A stretch of 64,000 nucleotides of DNA from Photobacterium sanctipauli (GCF_003026495.1 NZ_PYMA01000009.1:1-64000), one strand, 5' to 3'. Positions 16,302 through 27,246 are shown, numbered from the stretch's first letter. Translations and numbers: made by a program. The notes: generated from the sequence alone by a model not told the origin.

Positions 16302-16877
16302 ATGTCTTCATCTTTACGTGAGCTGCTAAACAACCCACAGCTAGCCGATCAGTTACTTTCTGAAGCCCAGACCCGTGGTTTTGTTGTTGCTATGGCGGCA
16401 GCACCCCATTTGATCAATCCAACCGAGTGGCTGGCATTTCTATGGGGCGGTGAAGAAAACTCGCCATTTGCTAGCCAGGAAGAGCTAGAAGCCTATGCCA
16501 ATGAAATCGTGAACCTTTGGAACGAAAGCCGTGAAGCGTTGCTATCGGGTATATGGCAGTGGCCTGAAGGCTGCGCACTGGACGATAAAGAACTGGTGAC
16601 CGCTAAAACGCGCGAGTTCTCTGAAGGCTTGCTTCAGGGCTGGCAGCTGGCACGCGACGACTGGGAAACAGTGATGCCTGAAGATAGCGAAGACAATGCC
16701 CTGCTTGGCGGTGTGCTATTGTGCTTCAGCTTGCTATACGATCCAGAAAACGCGATGGAAGCCCTTTCTCAAGAAGGTGCTGACGGCTTAGCGCAGTTCG
16801 AAGAGATCTTTGCGTCTGTGCCGAATATGCTAAGCGGCCTAACACTGCGTGCCTACTCTCTGGTTGAAGGCGCCTAA
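16302..16877 (+). CDS. UPF0149 (YgfB/YecA-like) family protein
   Basis: A 191-residue soluble, acidic, helical protein of the UPF0149 group, close in length to YgfB. Conserved-looking features are the hydrophobic first half (VVAMAAAPHLINPTEWLAFLWG) and the later motif EGLLQGWQLARDDW. The molecular role of the family in vibrios is not settled. It is a single gene with GAGAG upstream of the ATG and a terminator shared with nadA. Confidence 0.75.
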   Translation: MSSSLRELLNNPQLADQLLSEAQTRGFVVAMAAAPHLINPTEWLAFLWGGEENSPFASQEELEAYANEIVNLWNESREALLSGIWQWPEGCALDDKELVTAKTREFSEGLLQGWQLARDDWETVMPEDSEDNALLGGVLLCFSLLYDPENAMEALSQEGADGLAQFEEIFASVPNMLSGLTLRAYSLVEGA

Positions 16878-16928
16878 GCCAACAGCGAGCAAGCCGGTAT
16901 ATGCTTTACCGGAAACCGAATAGCAAAA

Positions 16929-16950
16929 GGCGACCATCATGATGGTCGCC
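16929..16950. terminator. Bidirectional terminator between UPF0149 gene and nadA
   Basis: A perfect 22-base palindrome (GGCGACCATC / GATGGTCGCC around AT) with A residues on one side and T residues on the other, serving the two converging genes. Confidence 0.8.
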
Positions 16951-16986
16951 GTTTCTTATGCTGCTATTAAGCGCTTAGCTTTGGAA

Positions 16987-18036
16987 TTACTTCGTCGCTT
17001 GTAGTGTTGCCGCGAAATCTAGCATGCGGTTCAGCGGGATCAGTGACTTCTCGCGCAAGGCTTCATCAACGAAGATCTCATGCTGCTCGCCACCTTCTCG
17101 CAAGCCCTGCTCGATGGCTTTCAGGCCGTTCATCGCCATCCAAGGGCAATGGGCACAGCTGCGACAGGTTGCACCGGCACCGGCGGTTGGTGCTTCAATC
17201 AATTCTTTGCCCGGTACCATCTGCTGCATCTTAAAGAAGATGCCCTTATCGGTTGCCACAATAAGTTGCTGGTTAGGCAGTTCTTTCGCTGCTTTAATCA
17301 GCTGGCTGGTAGAGCCGACTGCATCAGCCAAGGCAACCACGCTGGCTGGTGATTCAGGGTGAACCAAGATAGCCGCATCCGGGTAGACATGCTTCATGTC
17401 GCGCAGCGCTTTGGCCGAAAACTCGTCATGAACAACACACTCACCTTGCCACAATAGCATTTCTGCGCCAGTTTGCTTCTGGATATAAGAGCCTAGATGG
17501 CGGTCAGGGCCCCAGATTATATCCTTACCCTCGGTTTCAAGGTGCTCAACAATCTCAAGCGCAATGCTAGATGTCACCACCCAGTCAGCCCGTGCTTTAA
17601 CTGCCGCAGAGGTATTGGCATAGACCACAACAATGTGATCAGGGTGAGCATCACAAAACTCGGTAAACTTATCGGCCGGGCAGCCAAGATCAAGCGAACA
17701 CTCCGCTTCGAGCGTCGGCATCAATACGCGCTTTTCAGGGGTTAAGATTTTTGCTGACTCCCCCATGAAGCGAACACCGCAGATCACCAGCGTTTGTGCT
17801 GGGTGCTGGTTACCAAACTTCGCCATTTCCAGCGAGTCACCGACAAAACCACCGGTCTCTTCTGCAAGAGCCTGAATTTCAGGGTCGGTGTAGTAGTGGG
17901 CAACAAGCACTGCGTTCTTTTCCTCTAGCAATGCTTTGATCTTTGCCTTGTACGCTTGCTGTTCGTCGACAGTCAAAGGTGCTGGCTTAGGTGGAAACGG
18001 GTAAACCATTTCTGAAGGGTCAAATGTTAGGCTCAT
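16987..18036 (-). CDS. nadA: Quinolinate synthase A
   Basis: A 349-residue cytoplasmic 4Fe-4S enzyme that condenses iminoaspartate with dihydroxyacetone phosphate to make quinolinate for NAD synthesis. It has the expected [11 protein letters not shown] motif near residue 45 and cysteines for the cluster in [12 protein letters not shown] and [10 protein letters not shown]. Full length, with a start that agrees with the family. It follows the tol-pal-cpoB block on the same strand, the usual vibrio order, but a terminator separates them. Confidence 0.97.
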   Translation of the reverse strand: MSLTFDPSEMVYPFPPKPAPLTVDEQQAYKAKIKALLEEKNAVLVAHYYTDPEIQALAEETGGFVGDSLEMAKFGNQHPAQTLVICGVRFMGESAKILTPEKRVLMPTLEAECSLDLGCPADKFTEFCDAHPDHIVVVYANTSAAVKARADWVVTSSIALEIVEHLETEGKDIIWGPDRHLGSYIQKQTGAEMLLWQGECVVHDEFSAKALRDMKHVYPDAAILVHPESPASVVALADAVGSTSQLIKAAKELPNQQLIVATDKGIFFKMQQMVPGKELIEAPTAGAGATCRSCAHCPWMAMNGLKAIEQGLREGGEQHEIFVDEALREKSLIPLNRMLDFAATLQATK

Positions 18037-18119
18037 GGCTCGATTGCTCTGTGTGCTGTCCTTATAACAATCCGGGCATTATACACTGCAATCAAACCAA
18101 GATACACGGGATCAAAAAA

Positions 18120-18135
18120 GGCCAGCAAGCTGGCC
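18120..18135 (-). terminator. Terminator of the tol-pal operon (after cpoB)
   Basis: Stem GGCCAGC / GCTGGCC with a two-base loop, followed on the minus strand by TTTTTT, 53 bases past the cpoB stop. Confidence 0.85.
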
Positions 18136-18187
18136 TTTTGTCTATCAAGTTAAAACCTCAGTGCTTCAAGCTATTAGCGCTGAGCTC

Positions 18188-18934
18188 TTAAAGGTTTTTA
18201 AGGTTGTTTTCCGCCTGGCGTGCGCTTGTTGAACCCGGGTAGCTAGAAATAACATCTTGGTAGTATTTCTTCGCTTCATCGGCTTTCTTGCTGCGCTCGG
18301 CAATGATGCCCAGCTTCAGCAATGCATCTGCTCGCTTGTTGGAATCCTTGAAGCTTGCAACCGCATTAAACTGCTCGCCTGCTTCAGACAACTGGCTTTG
18401 GGTGAAATAAAGCTGTCCTAACCAGTAGTGAGCATTCGGCTTATAAGCGGATTCTGGATAAGTGGTAAGGAAGCCTTTGAATGCCGCAATGGCCCCAGTG
18501 TAATCTTTCTCTTTCAAGATCAGGTTCACTGCCGACTCGTATGCTTCATTCTCGCTGACATTACCGGTATAGGTTTCAGTGGACTTGCTCTCTTCCGCTG
18601 GTTTCTCGGCAGCCTTTGCCGGCGCCTGACGGCTAAGTGCATCCACCTCGCGGTAAAGCTCTCGCTGACGCTCAAGCATCTGACTCAAGTCATAGCTGTT
18701 GCGCTCGACAATGCCTCGAAGTTCATCCATTTCGGTTGCCAGCTGATCCAGTTGCCGCTGCATATCCAGCTGCACCTGGTTGCGAGCCTCAATCATCCTT
18801 TCCAGACGTTCTAGGCTATCGCCCTGCGCACTGCTACCACTTAACTCAGTAACAGGAGCAGGTGCGGCGACCACCTGGGTCGCCGCACCAACCAGCAACG
18901 TTAATGCGAGACAACGCATTTTGTTACTGTTCAT
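18188..18934 (-). CDS. cpoB: Cell division coordinator CpoB (YbgF)
   Basis: A 248-residue periplasmic protein that links the Tol system to septal peptidoglycan synthesis. A signal peptide ends near residue 23 (VVAAPAP). An N-terminal trimerising coiled coil follows (about 40-100, Gln/Leu-rich), then a proline/alanine linker and TPR repeats from about 125 to the end (YWLGQLYFTQSQLSEA, KLGIIAERSKKADEA). It sits 18 bases after pal in the Tol-Pal operon, as in other gamma-proteobacteria. Confidence 0.93.
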   Translation of the reverse strand: MNSNKMRCLALTLLVGAATQVVAAPAPVTELSGSSAQGDSLERLERMIEARNQVQLDMQRQLDQLATEMDELRGIVERNSYDLSQMLERQRELYREVDALSRQAPAKAAEKPAEESKSTETYTGNVSENEAYESAVNLILKEKDYTGAIAAFKGFLTTYPESAYKPNAHYWLGQLYFTQSQLSEAGEQFNAVASFKDSNKRADALLKLGIIAERSKKADEAKKYYQDVISSYPGSTSARQAENNLKNL

Positions 18935-18952
18935 AATGTTAACCTTTATGGC

Positions 18953-19483
18953 TTAGTATACTAGAACCGAACGACGGTTCTTAGCGTAGTCAGCTTCAGT
19001 GTGGCCAAGCACTAGTGGCTTCTCTTCACCGTAGCTAACAATTGAGATTTGGCTTGAAGATACGCCTAGCGCCTGTAGGTACTTAGCAACTGCGTTTGCA
19101 CGACGCTCGCCTAGTGCGATGTTGTACTCTGGCGTACCGCGCTCATCAGCGTGGCCTTCAACGATAACTTTAACATCGCTGTTGTCACGTAGGTACTCAG
19201 CGTGCGCTGTTAGCATGTCCTGGTAGTCAGGCTGGATTTCAGCGTTATCAAACTTGAAGTAAACAGTTTGCTCTTGACGTAGCTCCTGGTTACGGATTTC
19301 TTGCTCAGAAAGCGCAGCAGAACCAGACTCAACAGGTGTTGCAACTGTAGTTTGCTCAGTAGTGGTACCTGTGTTGGTTTCAGAAGCTGCAGAGCTATCC
19401 GTGCTTTCGCTTGAGCTACATGCCGCTAGAGTGAACATTGGCAGCGCAATTGCCAGTCCCTTTAGTACTTTATTCAGTTGCAT
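18953..19483 (-). CDS. pal: Peptidoglycan-associated lipoprotein Pal
   Basis: A 176-residue outer-membrane lipoprotein. The signal peptide ends at the lipobox LAAC; a Ser/Thr-rich linker follows, then an OmpA-like peptidoglycan-binding domain (about residues 70-176) with [10 protein letters not shown] and [20 protein letters not shown]. With TolB and TolA it pulls the outer membrane inward at division. A strong ribosome-binding site (AAAGGAAAAAA) precedes the ATG. Confidence 0.97.
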   Translation of the reverse strand: MQLNKVLKGLAIALPMFTLAACSSSESTDSSAASETNTGTTTEQTTVATPVESGSAALSEQEIRNQELRQEQTVYFKFDNAEIQPDYQDMLTAHAEYLRDNSDVKVIVEGHADERGTPEYNIALGERRANAVAKYLQALGVSSSQISIVSYGEEKPLVLGHTEADYAKNRRSVLVY

Positions 19484-19518
19484 TATTTTTTTCCTTTTTT
19501 ATATCTAAATGCTCGAAT

Positions 19519-20865
19519 TTACAGGAAAGGTCCCCAAGAAGGTGCCCTTACCCGACCGTTCGTTGCAGGTAATCGTGCTTTAAAACGCCCGTCGATCGAC
19601 ACCAAAGACAGCTCATTGGATTTATTATTCACTGAGCTATAAATCACCATACCGCCGTTTGGCGCAATGCTTGGCGACTCGTCCAAGAATGTCTTCGTTA
19701 AAATCTGTACCGCGCCGGTCTTCAGGTCTTGCTTCGCAATGTTGTAGCCAGCATCAGACTTATGAACCATCACCAGGAATCGTCCATCCGGTGTCAATTG
19801 TCCGCCGAGGTTCTGACTTCCCTGCCACGTCAGGCGCTGAGTCGAACCGTCAGCTAAATTTACTCGATATATCTGTGGTTTACCACCTCTGTCTGAGGTA
19901 AAGATCATCGACTCGCCGCTTGGATCCCAAAATGCCTCAGTATTGTTCGAACGACCGCGGGTGATCTGGGTCAGCTTTTTAGTTTCAAGATCTTTAATGT
20001 AGATATGCAAGCTGCCGCTCTTAGACAACACCATCGCCAATTTCTTGCCATCTGGCGAGAAGCGCGGGTTACCGTTGTGACGCGGGTAAGAGGCAATCAT
20101 CTCACGGGTACCTTTATAGATATCCATGATAAACAGCTGAGCTTGTTGGTTTTCGAAGCTTACGTAAGCCAGCTTGCTACCGTCAGGCGACCAAGATGGA
20201 GACATTAGCGGTTGCTGCGACTTCAATACCAGACGCTCGTTGAAGCCGTCGTAGTCGGCCACGCGTAGCTGGTATGGGTATTTCGCCTTGTCATCAATAA
20301 CCACGTAGGCGATACGAGTCAGGAAGGCACCCTTCTCGCCCGTCAGCTTCTCGTACACCACATCGGAGATACGGTGCGCATACTGGCGCAAGCGGTTTTC
20401 TTTCACCGTCGCACGGTTGTTGATAAGCAAATGATCTTTCGTCAGTACCAGCTCGCCATCGGTGAGGCCGCGGCTTTCACCGCTAGTTAACTGGCCGCGC
20501 ACCACATCAACCAGTTGGTAGTGGATAACATAATTGCCCTCGGCATTGAGGCTGACTTTACCCGTTACCAGGGCATCAACACCCAAAGAGGTCCAAGCGT
20601 TGTAATCCACTTGCTCTTCGCTGTACGGGGTTTGTGGCATCTTGCTGGTTGCCACCGGCGAGAATTTACCACTACGGCGTAAGTCCGAGGCGATCACCGC
20701 CGAAATATCGGTTGGCATACTACCCTCGCCTTCCCACTGGAAAGGCACCACACCGATAGGTCGAGCAGAGTCGACACCTTCAGTGATCACCAGCTCTAGT
20801 TCTGCTTGTGCAACTTGGCTAAAACTCAGAAGAGCAATACACAAGCCCATTAACCAACGTTTCAT
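19519..20865 (-). CDS. tolB: Tol-Pal system beta-propeller protein TolB
   Basis: A 448-residue periplasmic protein with a signal peptide cleaved near residue 21 (SQVAQA). It has an N-terminal TolA-binding segment and domain (to about 160) and a six-bladed propeller with repeated SPDG-type motifs ([38 protein letters not shown]). It cycles between Pal and TolA. The gene lies 13 bases after tolA. Confidence 0.97.
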   Translation of the reverse strand: MKRWLMGLCIALLSFSQVAQAELELVITEGVDSARPIGVVPFQWEGEGSMPTDISAVIASDLRRSGKFSPVATSKMPQTPYSEEQVDYNAWTSLGVDALVTGKVSLNAEGNYVIHYQLVDVVRGQLTSGESRGLTDGELVLTKDHLLINNRATVKENRLRQYAHRISDVVYEKLTGEKGAFLTRIAYVVIDDKAKYPYQLRVADYDGFNERLVLKSQQPLMSPSWSPDGSKLAYVSFENQQAQLFIMDIYKGTREMIASYPRHNGNPRFSPDGKKLAMVLSKSGSLHIYIKDLETKKLTQITRGRSNNTEAFWDPSGESMIFTSDRGGKPQIYRVNLADGSTQRLTWQGSQNLGGQLTPDGRFLVMVHKSDAGYNIAKQDLKTGAVQILTKTFLDESPSIAPNGGMVIYSSVNNKSNELSLVSIDGRFKARLPATNGRVRAPSWGPFL

Positions 20866-20878
20866 AAAAACTCCTTTA

Positions 20879-21922
20879 TCATTGTGGGCTTACAATCAGC
20901 CTGATACCGCGCAACCTTTCAATAACGGCAGGATCTTCTGGCATCGGGAATTGGCTCACTTTTACCACCGCCGCTTTCGCTGCGCGGCATAAGCTTCTAT
21001 CGCCACCTTCTTCGGAGGCATCGAGCACCAACCCATTGGCTGATAAACGCATTCGGATCACACACTCCCTGCCGATAAAGCTCTGCTCTACCAGTAGGTT
21101 TTGTTGGATCATCTGAGTATAGATAGCACCATAGCGCTGCGTTTCGTCAGCGATAAACTGACCTCTCGCACCACCACGTTGTTCTGTTTCGGCTTCAAGC
21201 CCGGCAAACATGTCGCTCAGGGCCGCTTCTTGCTGGCGCTGAACTTCACGCGCTTCTGCGGCCTTGCGCTCCGCTTCTTGGCGGGCAGCTTCGGCTACTC
21301 TCGCCTCTTCTTCCGCTTTTTTCTTCGCCGCTATTTGTGCCTGACGCTCTTGTTCGGCACGCTTCGCTTCGGCTTCCGCCTGACGCTTGGCTTCTTCTGC
21401 CTTGCGCTGCTCGGCGATCTGGCGTTGACGCTCAGCTTCGGCCTTACGGGCAGCCTCTTGCTTAGCCTGACGCTCCGCTTCTGCTTTAGCCGCTTGTTCA
21501 CGGGCAACACGCGCTGCCTCATCGGCTTTGCGCTTCTCTTCCGCGGCTTTGGCACGCTCTGCGGCTACACGCTTACGCTCTTGCTCGGCTTCGCGCGCTT
21601 CTTTCTCCGCCTTGAGCTTATCTGCCTTTAGCTGGCGCAAGCGTTGCTCTTCTGCCTGGCGCTGCTTCTCAAGCGCTTCGGCTTGTTGCTCCAAGCGACG
21701 GAGACGATCTTGCTCAGCTTGCTTGGCTGCTTCGCGCTGTTCGCGAATACGCTGCGCTTGCTGGTTCACCAAATTTGGATCAACCACCACCGCCTTAATC
21801 GTATTGCCCGCAGGCTTCGGCTCATTCATGGCGAAATCCGTTCCCCATAACAGTGCTGCGACCAATAAACCGTGTAATACCAACGAGATAATGATTGCAG
21901 TACTGTAATTATTATTTTTCAT
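20879..21922 (-). CDS. tolA: Cell envelope integrity protein TolA
   Basis: A 347-residue inner-membrane-anchored protein. One N-terminal membrane helix (about residues 9-28) precedes a long Ala/Glu/Lys/Arg-rich coiled coil (about 45-245) that spans the periplasm. The C-terminal globular domain (about 255-347) has two cysteines ([16 protein letters not shown]) for the usual disulfide. It transmits proton-motive energy from TolQR to Pal and TolB. The repetitive coil makes the opposite strand rich in spurious frames. Confidence 0.95.
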   Translation of the reverse strand: MKNNNYSTAIIISLVLHGLLVAALLWGTDFAMNEPKPAGNTIKAVVVDPNLVNQQAQRIREQREAAKQAEQDRLRRLEQQAEALEKQRQAEEQRLRQLKADKLKAEKEAREAEQERKRVAAERAKAAEEKRKADEAARVAREQAAKAEAERQAKQEAARKAEAERQRQIAEQRKAEEAKRQAEAEAKRAEQERQAQIAAKKKAEEEARVAEAARQEAERKAAEAREVQRQQEAALSDMFAGLEAETEQRGGARGQFIADETQRYGAIYTQMIQQNLLVEQSFIGRECVIRMRLSANGLVLDASEEGGDRSLCRAAKAAVVKVSQFPMPEDPAVIERLRGIRLIVSPQ

Positions 21923-21937
21923 CCTGTACCGCCTTAA

Positions 21938-22390
21938 TTACTGCTCCAAAGGCTCTGTCATCAAACCTACCGAGTCGACACCTGCCTGGTTCAATGCATC
22001 CAGGGTTTCGATAATAAACGAGTATGGTGCACGGGCATCACCGCCAACCAACACGGCAGAGCTCGGGTTCAATTGCAGCTCGGCACGCACACGGGTTAGC
22101 AGCTCGTTCAGCCCCAAGCCGCGAACCATGTCTTGGTTATCGACACTCAGGCCAAGGTGGCCGTCTTGGCTCACCTCAACGATGATAGGCGCACGTTCGT
22201 TATTATCCCCTGCCAACTCTGCGGCTGTTTTCGCCGTCGTTGTGGCCGGTAGATCAACATCCACCCCTTGGGTAATAAACGGTGCAGTTGCCATAAAAAT
22301 AATCAGCAGTACAAACATGACATCAATGTAGGGCACCACATTGATCTCAGCCGTCATCTTGCGCTTCTTAGGTTGATAAGCCATACCCAT
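21938..22390 (-). CDS. tolR: TolR, proton channel stator partner
   Basis: A 150-residue ExbD/TolR protein: a single membrane helix with the essential aspartate (NVVPYIDVMFVLLIIFM, Asp24) and a periplasmic domain. Together with TolQ it forms the proton-driven motor. It starts on the base where tolQ ends, so translation is coupled. Confidence 0.97.
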   Translation of the reverse strand: MGMAYQPKKRKMTAEINVVPYIDVMFVLLIIFMATAPFITQGVDVDLPATTTAKTAAELAGDNNERAPIIVEVSQDGHLGLSVDNQDMVRGLGLNELLTRVRAELQLNPSSAVLVGGDARAPYSFIIETLDALNQAGVDSVGLMTEPLEQ

Positions 22391-23076
22391 TACTCCTGGT
22401 TAGAAGCGAACGCCTGACGGTGCAAAATGCTTGAGAACTCTTCCATAAAGGTGGCGTAGCTGTGCTCAAGCTTAGATACCTGGTTAGTTAGCTTGTTGTA
22501 GAACATCACCGCTGGGATCGCAGCAAATAGGCCCATTGCCGTTGCCACCAAGGCTTCTGCAATGCCCGGTGCAACCATCTGCAAGGTCGCTTGCTTAACA
22601 GCACCCAGCGCAATAAAGGCGTGCATAATACCCCATACCGTACCGAACAGGCCGATATAAGGCGAGATTGAGCCAACCGTCGCCAGGAAAGGTAGGTTGG
22701 TTTCCATTTCTTCTACTTCACGTGACAAAGCCACACGCATCGCACGGCCAGTGCCTTCCATTACCGCTTCCGGCGCCTTGCCGTTATTGCGGTGCAGGCG
22801 GGCAAACTCTTTAAAGCCCGCGTGGAAGATTTGTTCGGTACCAGTCAGGCTATCTTTGCGCGCTTCCACTTCTTGGTATAGCTGCGACAGGTCAACACCC
22901 GACCAAAAGCGGTCTTCAAAACGCTCAGCCTTGCCTCTGGCGTATGACAGAACTTGCGAGCGCTTAATGATCATCGCCCATGAAATGACGGACATAGCAA
23001 GTAGAATTAACATCACGATCTTCACCAGCAGGCTCGCCTGCAAGAACAGATCTAAAATCGAAAGTTCAGCTGTCAC
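22390..23076 (-). CDS. tolQ: TolQ, proton channel subunit
   Basis: A 228-residue MotA/TolQ/ExbB protein with three membrane helices (about residues 12-35, 135-160 and 170-195) and the conserved [19 protein letters not shown] stretch at the start of the second helix. It forms the pentameric channel around TolR. The ATG overlaps the ybgC stop by four bases. Confidence 0.97.
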   Translation of the reverse strand: MTAELSILDLFLQASLLVKIVMLILLAMSVISWAMIIKRSQVLSYARGKAERFEDRFWSGVDLSQLYQEVEARKDSLTGTEQIFHAGFKEFARLHRNNGKAPEAVMEGTGRAMRVALSREVEEMETNLPFLATVGSISPYIGLFGTVWGIMHAFIALGAVKQATLQMVAPGIAEALVATAMGLFAAIPAVMFYNKLTNQVSKLEHSYATFMEEFSSILHRQAFASNQE

Positions 23077-23480
23077 TTAGATATCTCCGACATAATTTTT
23101 TCTGGGATCTTGATAGGTTTGAGGGTATCAGGATGCACACAGGCTACCGTAATCAGTGCCTTGCACAAGATCTGCCCCTCATTGTTAACTAAAACCTGAC
23201 AGAACTCGATAGCCACACGGCGTGAGTTATTCACCCATGTTCTTACGGTTAACTGATCGTCAAGTTGGGCACCTTTGAGGTAGTCAATATCAATGTGACG
23301 AACAACAAAACTGGCCTTTTCGGTAAATAAGTCGTTTAGACTGACACCGAGGCTTCTAAAGAGTTCCGTTCTTGCTCGTTCAAAAAACTTAATGTAGTTA
23401 GCATGGTATACCAGCCCACCGACATCAGTATCTTCGTAATAAACCGTGATTGGCCATTCAAAGGCATTGTCTTCGGTCAT
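23073..23480 (-). CDS. ybgC: Acyl-CoA thioesterase YbgC, first gene of the Tol-Pal operon
   Basis: A 135-residue hot-dog-fold thioesterase. The catalytic stretch [19 protein letters not shown] near residues 14-32 holds the aspartate and histidine of the family. It acts on acyl-CoA or acyl-ACP at the membrane. It heads the ybgC-tolQRAB-pal-cpoB operon, and the 294 bases upstream hold the promoter region and the terminator of the cyd operon. Confidence 0.95.
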   Translation of the reverse strand: MTEDNAFEWPITVYYEDTDVGGLVYHANYIKFFERARTELFRSLGVSLNDLFTEKASFVVRHIDIDYLKGAQLDDQLTVRTWVNNSRRVAIEFCQVLVNNEGQILCKALITVACVHPDTLKPIKIPEKIMSEISK

Positions 23481-23704
23481 GATTTCCTACACTGAATTAA
23501 CTGCCTGCTTTTCTAGATATTCAAGCGGCACCGACTATAAGTCGCTTACTATACCTAACTTAGCTAGCACATTGGAATTGCCCTGTGACTAACACTTACA
23601 AATGATTCATTTTTTTGACGTATGTGTCACTGGATTTTTATTATAGCGCGCCCACTATACGCATAATTGATGACGGTTTGCTGAAATTTCGTGCAAACAA
23701 AAAA

Positions 23705-23732
23705 CCGCCCAGAGCAGTCATGCTCTGGGCGG
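23705..23732 (-). terminator. Terminator of the cyd operon
   Basis: A 12-base perfect stem CCGCCCAGAGCA / TGCTCTGGGCGG with a GTCA loop, followed on the minus strand by TTTTTT, 43 bases after the ybgE stop. Confidence 0.9.
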
Positions 23733-23774
23733 TTGGGTATTTATCTCAGCGTAATTTGCTGATGTCTTAGTCAA

Positions 23775-24077
23775 TTAACCAAGACGGAGCCACATGATAT
23801 AAAGCAATATTGGCAACGACAGATATGGCGTGAAAAACACTTGCCAGTACCAGCGGCGCGGAACAAAACCGACACCGAACACCATTGCCGCGCAGGTTGC
23901 CCATATCATGGCTGGCGAGATCACAGGTCCAAATCCGCCAATCGCCTGAGCAAAGAGTGTGGGTTCCCAAATCACCAGCCCTGCCGTTGCCAAGGATAAT
24001 ACCAAGGCCAACAAGCGAAGTAGCGTAACGTCTACGAGCTGGTGAACACGCTTCACCCAGTGATTGAGATTACTCAC
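23775..24077 (-). CDS. ybgE: Cyd operon protein YbgE
   Basis: A 100-residue membrane protein of the YbgE family, with three hydrophobic segments (about residues 16-36, 45-68 and 78-97). I start it at the GTG at 24077, which overlaps the cydX stop codon (GTGAGTAA) and implies coupled translation. The longer in-frame ATG start at 24155 would lie inside cydX and add residues unlike the family. Its role is uncertain; it always travels with cytochrome bd genes. Confidence 0.85.
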   Translation of the reverse strand: MSNLNHWVKRVHQLVDVTLLRLLALVLSLATAGLVIWEPTLFAQAIGGFGPVISPAMIWATCAAMVFGVGFVPRRWYWQVFFTPYLSLPILLYIMWLRLG

Positions 24078-24180
24078 TGGTCTCTTTGTCCATGTTTTCT
24101 GTTGCTTCAAGCCACAGCGCGTTGATGATACCGAATGAGCAAGCAAGCAGCACACCCAGGATCCAAGCGAAATACCACAT
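24070..24180 (-). CDS. cydX: Cytochrome bd small subunit CydX
   Basis: A 36-residue single-helix protein (begins MWYFAWILGVLLACSFG) required for stable, active cytochrome bd. The minus-strand ATG is at 24180, eleven bases after cydB, with GGAGAG as ribosome-binding site. The conserved WYFAWILG start and the helix ending at NALWLE match the family. Too short for many gene callers, but unmistakable here. Confidence 0.95.
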   Translation of the reverse strand: MWYFAWILGVLLACSFGIINALWLEATENMDKETSE

Positions 24181-24191
24181 AGTTTCTCTCC

Positions 24192-25328
24192 TTAGTACAG
24201 TGAGTTCTTGTTTTCTTCGATATATTTGGTATCAAGGCGACCAAACATCTTGTAGTAACACCATGAAGTGTACGCCAGAATAATTGGCACCATCACAGCA
24301 GCTACACCGGTCATGATGTTCAGGGTCAGCTCAGACGACGTCGCATCCCACATAGTCAGGCTATGTGCAGGGATCAGGCTCGAAGGCATCACGAACGGGA
24401 ATAGCGCGAAGCCAGCCGTTAGGATGACACCCGCCATCGTCAAGCTCGACGCGATAAACGCAAACGCACCGCTATTTGCACGAGAAGCCAATACCGTAAA
24501 GATAGGCATTACCACAGCCAGTGCAGGAGCAATCCACAACAGTGGGTAAGCATCAAAGTTATTGAACAGCGCACCAGACTCGCGGATAACCTCTTTGGTT
24601 AGCGGGTTTGAAGGCGCGTTAGTTACGATTTCAGACGTGATCACATAACCTTCAATGCTCTGTGCCCAGAAGCCAGCAATTGCAAAACATACCGCCGTTG
24701 CTGCTGCCGTGAACATTGCCACGCGGCGTGCACGCTCACGGATAGCGTCGGTGGTTTTCATCTGCAAGTATGCAGCACCTTGGGTCGTGATCATCAGGAT
24801 GCTCACGATACCGCACAGTAGTGCAAACGGATTAAGCAGGCCGAAGAACGAACCCTTGTAAGTTGGGATCAATAGTTCGCTTAGCTCGAACGGTACACCT
24901 TGCAGTAGGTTACCGAATGCCACACCGAAGATCACAGGCGGTACGAAGCTACCCACAAAGATGGCTTTGTCCCATGCTTCACGCCATTTTGGATCTTCAA
25001 TTTTCGAACGGTAGTCGAAGCCAATTGGGCGCAGCCATAGTGCAGCCAAGGTCACGATCATCGCGAAGTAGAAGCCTGAGAACGCAGTCGCGTACACCAA
25101 TGGCCATGCTGCAAACAGCGCACCACCAGCGGTGATCAACCAAACCTGGTTACCGTCCCAGTGTGGGGCGATAGAGTTAATCATTACACGGCGCTCGTTG
25201 TCTGTCTTGCCAATTACGCGAGACAGTACACCGACACCCATATCAAAACCATCTGTGACGGCAAAGCCGATGCAAAGCACACCGATCAGTACCCACCAGA
25301 TGAATCGCAATACTTCATATTCAAACAT
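24192..25328 (-). CDS. cydB: Cytochrome bd ubiquinol oxidase subunit II
   Basis: A 378-residue inner-membrane protein with about eight to nine helices. It shows the typical GFAVTDGFDMGVGVL motif near residue 20 and HWDGNQVWLITAGGALFAAWP near 55. It stabilises the haem-bearing subunit I. It follows cydA by 17 bases. Confidence 0.97.
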   Translation of the reverse strand: MFEYEVLRFIWWVLIGVLCIGFAVTDGFDMGVGVLSRVIGKTDNERRVMINSIAPHWDGNQVWLITAGGALFAAWPLVYATAFSGFYFAMIVTLAALWLRPIGFDYRSKIEDPKWREAWDKAIFVGSFVPPVIFGVAFGNLLQGVPFELSELLIPTYKGSFFGLLNPFALLCGIVSILMITTQGAAYLQMKTTDAIRERARRVAMFTAAATAVCFAIAGFWAQSIEGYVITSEIVTNAPSNPLTKEVIRESGALFNNFDAYPLLWIAPALAVVMPIFTVLASRANSGAFAFIASSLTMAGVILTAGFALFPFVMPSSLIPAHSLTMWDATSSELTLNIMTGVAAVMVPIILAYTSWCYYKMFGRLDTKYIEENKNSLY

Positions 25329-25345
25329 TGCTTAAATCTCCCTGA

Positions 25346-26932
25346 TTACGCTTCAACCTGACGCGATACCACATTCTGTGGTGCATCATTCGTTTCAAAG
25401 TGGTAGCGGCCAGTTTTCAGGCTGCTTGGACCTAGACGTGCAAACTTCAGCATCAGGTATACTTCTGCAATCAAGAACACGGTGTAAAGTGCAATAATTG
25501 CTAGCAAAGAAGTAATGATTTGAGAGGCTTCAAGATTAGAGGCCGCCATCGATACCGGTAGGATTTCACCTACAGCCCATGGCTGACGTCCGTACTCGGC
25601 AACGAACCAACCTGCTTCAACCGCAATCCAAGGCAGAGGCATACCGTAAAGCGCAGCTTTCAGTACCCACTTCTTCTCGGTGATCTTGTGACGGCAAGAT
25701 TGGATGAATGCCGCACCAATGATACCCAGCATGATGAAACCACAAGCAACCATGATACGGAAGCTCCAGAACAGCGGCCAAACAGTAGGGATTGAGTCAT
25801 CAGCAGCTTTTGCAATGTCTTCGTCTGTTGCGTCAACCACGTTTTCGGTATAAGGCTTAAGCAGGAAGCCGTAACCCAAGTCGTGCTTAACTTCGTCAAA
25901 CGCAGCAATGTTTTCAGGGGTGTTCTCACCGTTACGAAGTTTTTCAAGCAAGCCGTAAGCAACCATACCGTTACGGATACGGACTTCGTGCTCGTCTTTC
26001 AGGTCACGTAGACCTGTTACTTCTGTGTCGAAAGAACGGGTGGCGATAATACCCATCACGTAAGGGATCTTGATCGCGTAGTCGGTTTCCATCGTTTCCT
26101 GGTTAGGCACACCAAACAGGGTGAAGGCCGCAGGCGCTTCTTCTGTATGCCATTCCGCTTCGATAGCCGCTAGCTTGGTTTTCTGTACATCACCTAGCTC
26201 ATAGCCAGATTCGTCACCAAGCACGATAACAGAAAGAATAGATGCCATACCGAATGCCGCTGCAATCGCGAAAGAGCGACGTGCAAATGGGATATCGCGG
26301 CCTTTCAGTAGGTAGTATGAACTGATACCTAGAACGAACATCGCACCGGTTACATAGCCAGACGCAACAGTGTGAACGAATTTCACCTGCGCTACCGGGT
26401 TAAGTACCACTTCAGCGAAGCTCACCATTTCCATACGCATGGTTTCGAAATTGAACTCTGCACCTACAGGGTTCTGCATCCAACCATTCGCCACCAGAAT
26501 CCACAGCGCCGAGAAGTTTGAACCAAGAGCAACTAGCCAAGTAACAGCAAGGTGCTGACGCTTGGATAGACGATCCCAGCCGAAGAAGAACAGGCCAACT
26601 AGGGTAGATTCAAGGAAGAAAGCGATAAGTGCTTCGATTGCCAGCGGCGCACCGAAAATATCACCTACGTAGTGGGAGTAGTAAGACCAGTTCGTACCAA
26701 ACTGGAACTCCATGGTAAGACCCGTGGAAACACCAAGGGCGAAGTTGATGGCGAAAAGCTTACCCCAGAACTTGGTCATGTCCTTGTAGATTTGCTTTCC
26801 GGTCATTACGTATACAGACTCCATGATGGCAAGCAGGAATGCCATACCAAGAGTCAATGGGACGAACAAAAAGTGATACATCGCAGTTAATGCGAACTGT
26901 AACCGCGATAGTTCGACGATATCAGTGAACAT
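25346..26932 (-). CDS. cydA: Cytochrome bd ubiquinol oxidase subunit I
   Basis: A 528-residue haem-bearing subunit of the high-affinity terminal oxidase used at low oxygen. The proximal histidine region near residue 19 ([15 protein letters not shown]) and the motif [12 protein letters not shown] at about 440 are present. A long quinol-binding loop between them (about 255-385) makes it the E. coli-like long-Q-loop type. It is the first gene of cydABX-ybgE. A large upstream region carries FNR- and ArcA-like boxes. Confidence 0.98.
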   Translation of the reverse strand: MFTDIVELSRLQFALTAMYHFLFVPLTLGMAFLLAIMESVYVMTGKQIYKDMTKFWGKLFAINFALGVSTGLTMEFQFGTNWSYYSHYVGDIFGAPLAIEALIAFFLESTLVGLFFFGWDRLSKRQHLAVTWLVALGSNFSALWILVANGWMQNPVGAEFNFETMRMEMVSFAEVVLNPVAQVKFVHTVASGYVTGAMFVLGISSYYLLKGRDIPFARRSFAIAAAFGMASILSVIVLGDESGYELGDVQKTKLAAIEAEWHTEEAPAAFTLFGVPNQETMETDYAIKIPYVMGIIATRSFDTEVTGLRDLKDEHEVRIRNGMVAYGLLEKLRNGENTPENIAAFDEVKHDLGYGFLLKPYTENVVDATDEDIAKAADDSIPTVWPLFWSFRIMVACGFIMLGIIGAAFIQSCRHKITEKKWVLKAALYGMPLPWIAVEAGWFVAEYGRQPWAVGEILPVSMAASNLEASQIITSLLAIIALYTVFLIAEVYLMLKFARLGPSSLKTGRYHFETNDAPQNVVSRQVEA

Positions 26933-27104
26933 TGAGAACTCCTTTTTTCGCCAGGCTGAATGGCGACAGTACTACAACACAGTGTACCGATGATTGGGCT
27001 TAGCAAAACGTAGCCAACGAAACCGCAATTTTTCACCTTCCTGGTTACCATTTTTGGGATAAAAAAATGGCATCCTTGATATGTTGCGATCCTGTACCAA
27101 ATTA

Positions 27105-27120
27105 GTTAATTTGTTGTTAA
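27105..27120. promoter_or_regulatory. Candidate ArcA box upstream of cydA
   Basis: Two GTTAA repeats start 11 bases apart (27105-27109 and 27116-27120), the spacing of ArcA-P direct repeats. ArcA controls cydAB in E. coli. Located about 175 bases before the cydA start. Short motif, so tentative. Confidence 0.4.
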
Positions 27121-27196
27121 GCTACAGCTAATAAAGTCATTGCTAATATTACTGACATTCCCCGTTTTGCTCAATGAATTTATCTCACAATTTGCT

Positions 27197-27210
27197 TTGA
27201 TAAATATCAA
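27197..27210. promoter_or_regulatory. FNR-type box 1
   Basis: TTGATAAATATCAA matches the FNR consensus TTGAT-N4-ATCAA at all ten defined positions. It lies about 265 bases upstream of cydA. FNR is the oxygen-sensing regulator that represses cydAB anaerobically in E. coli. Confidence 0.6.
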
Positions 27211-27246
27211 TAAACACTGCTCATTTTTTGTCCGACCGCATTTTGC

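Noticed and set aside
20879..21922. Long plus-strand frames opposite tolA
   Set aside because: They are artefacts of the repetitive Ala/Glu/Lys/Arg codons of the TolA coiled coil.
24078..24155. A longer start for ybgE at 24155
   Set aside because: These codons lie inside cydX in another frame and give residues unlike the YbgE family; the GTG overlapping the cydX stop is the better start.
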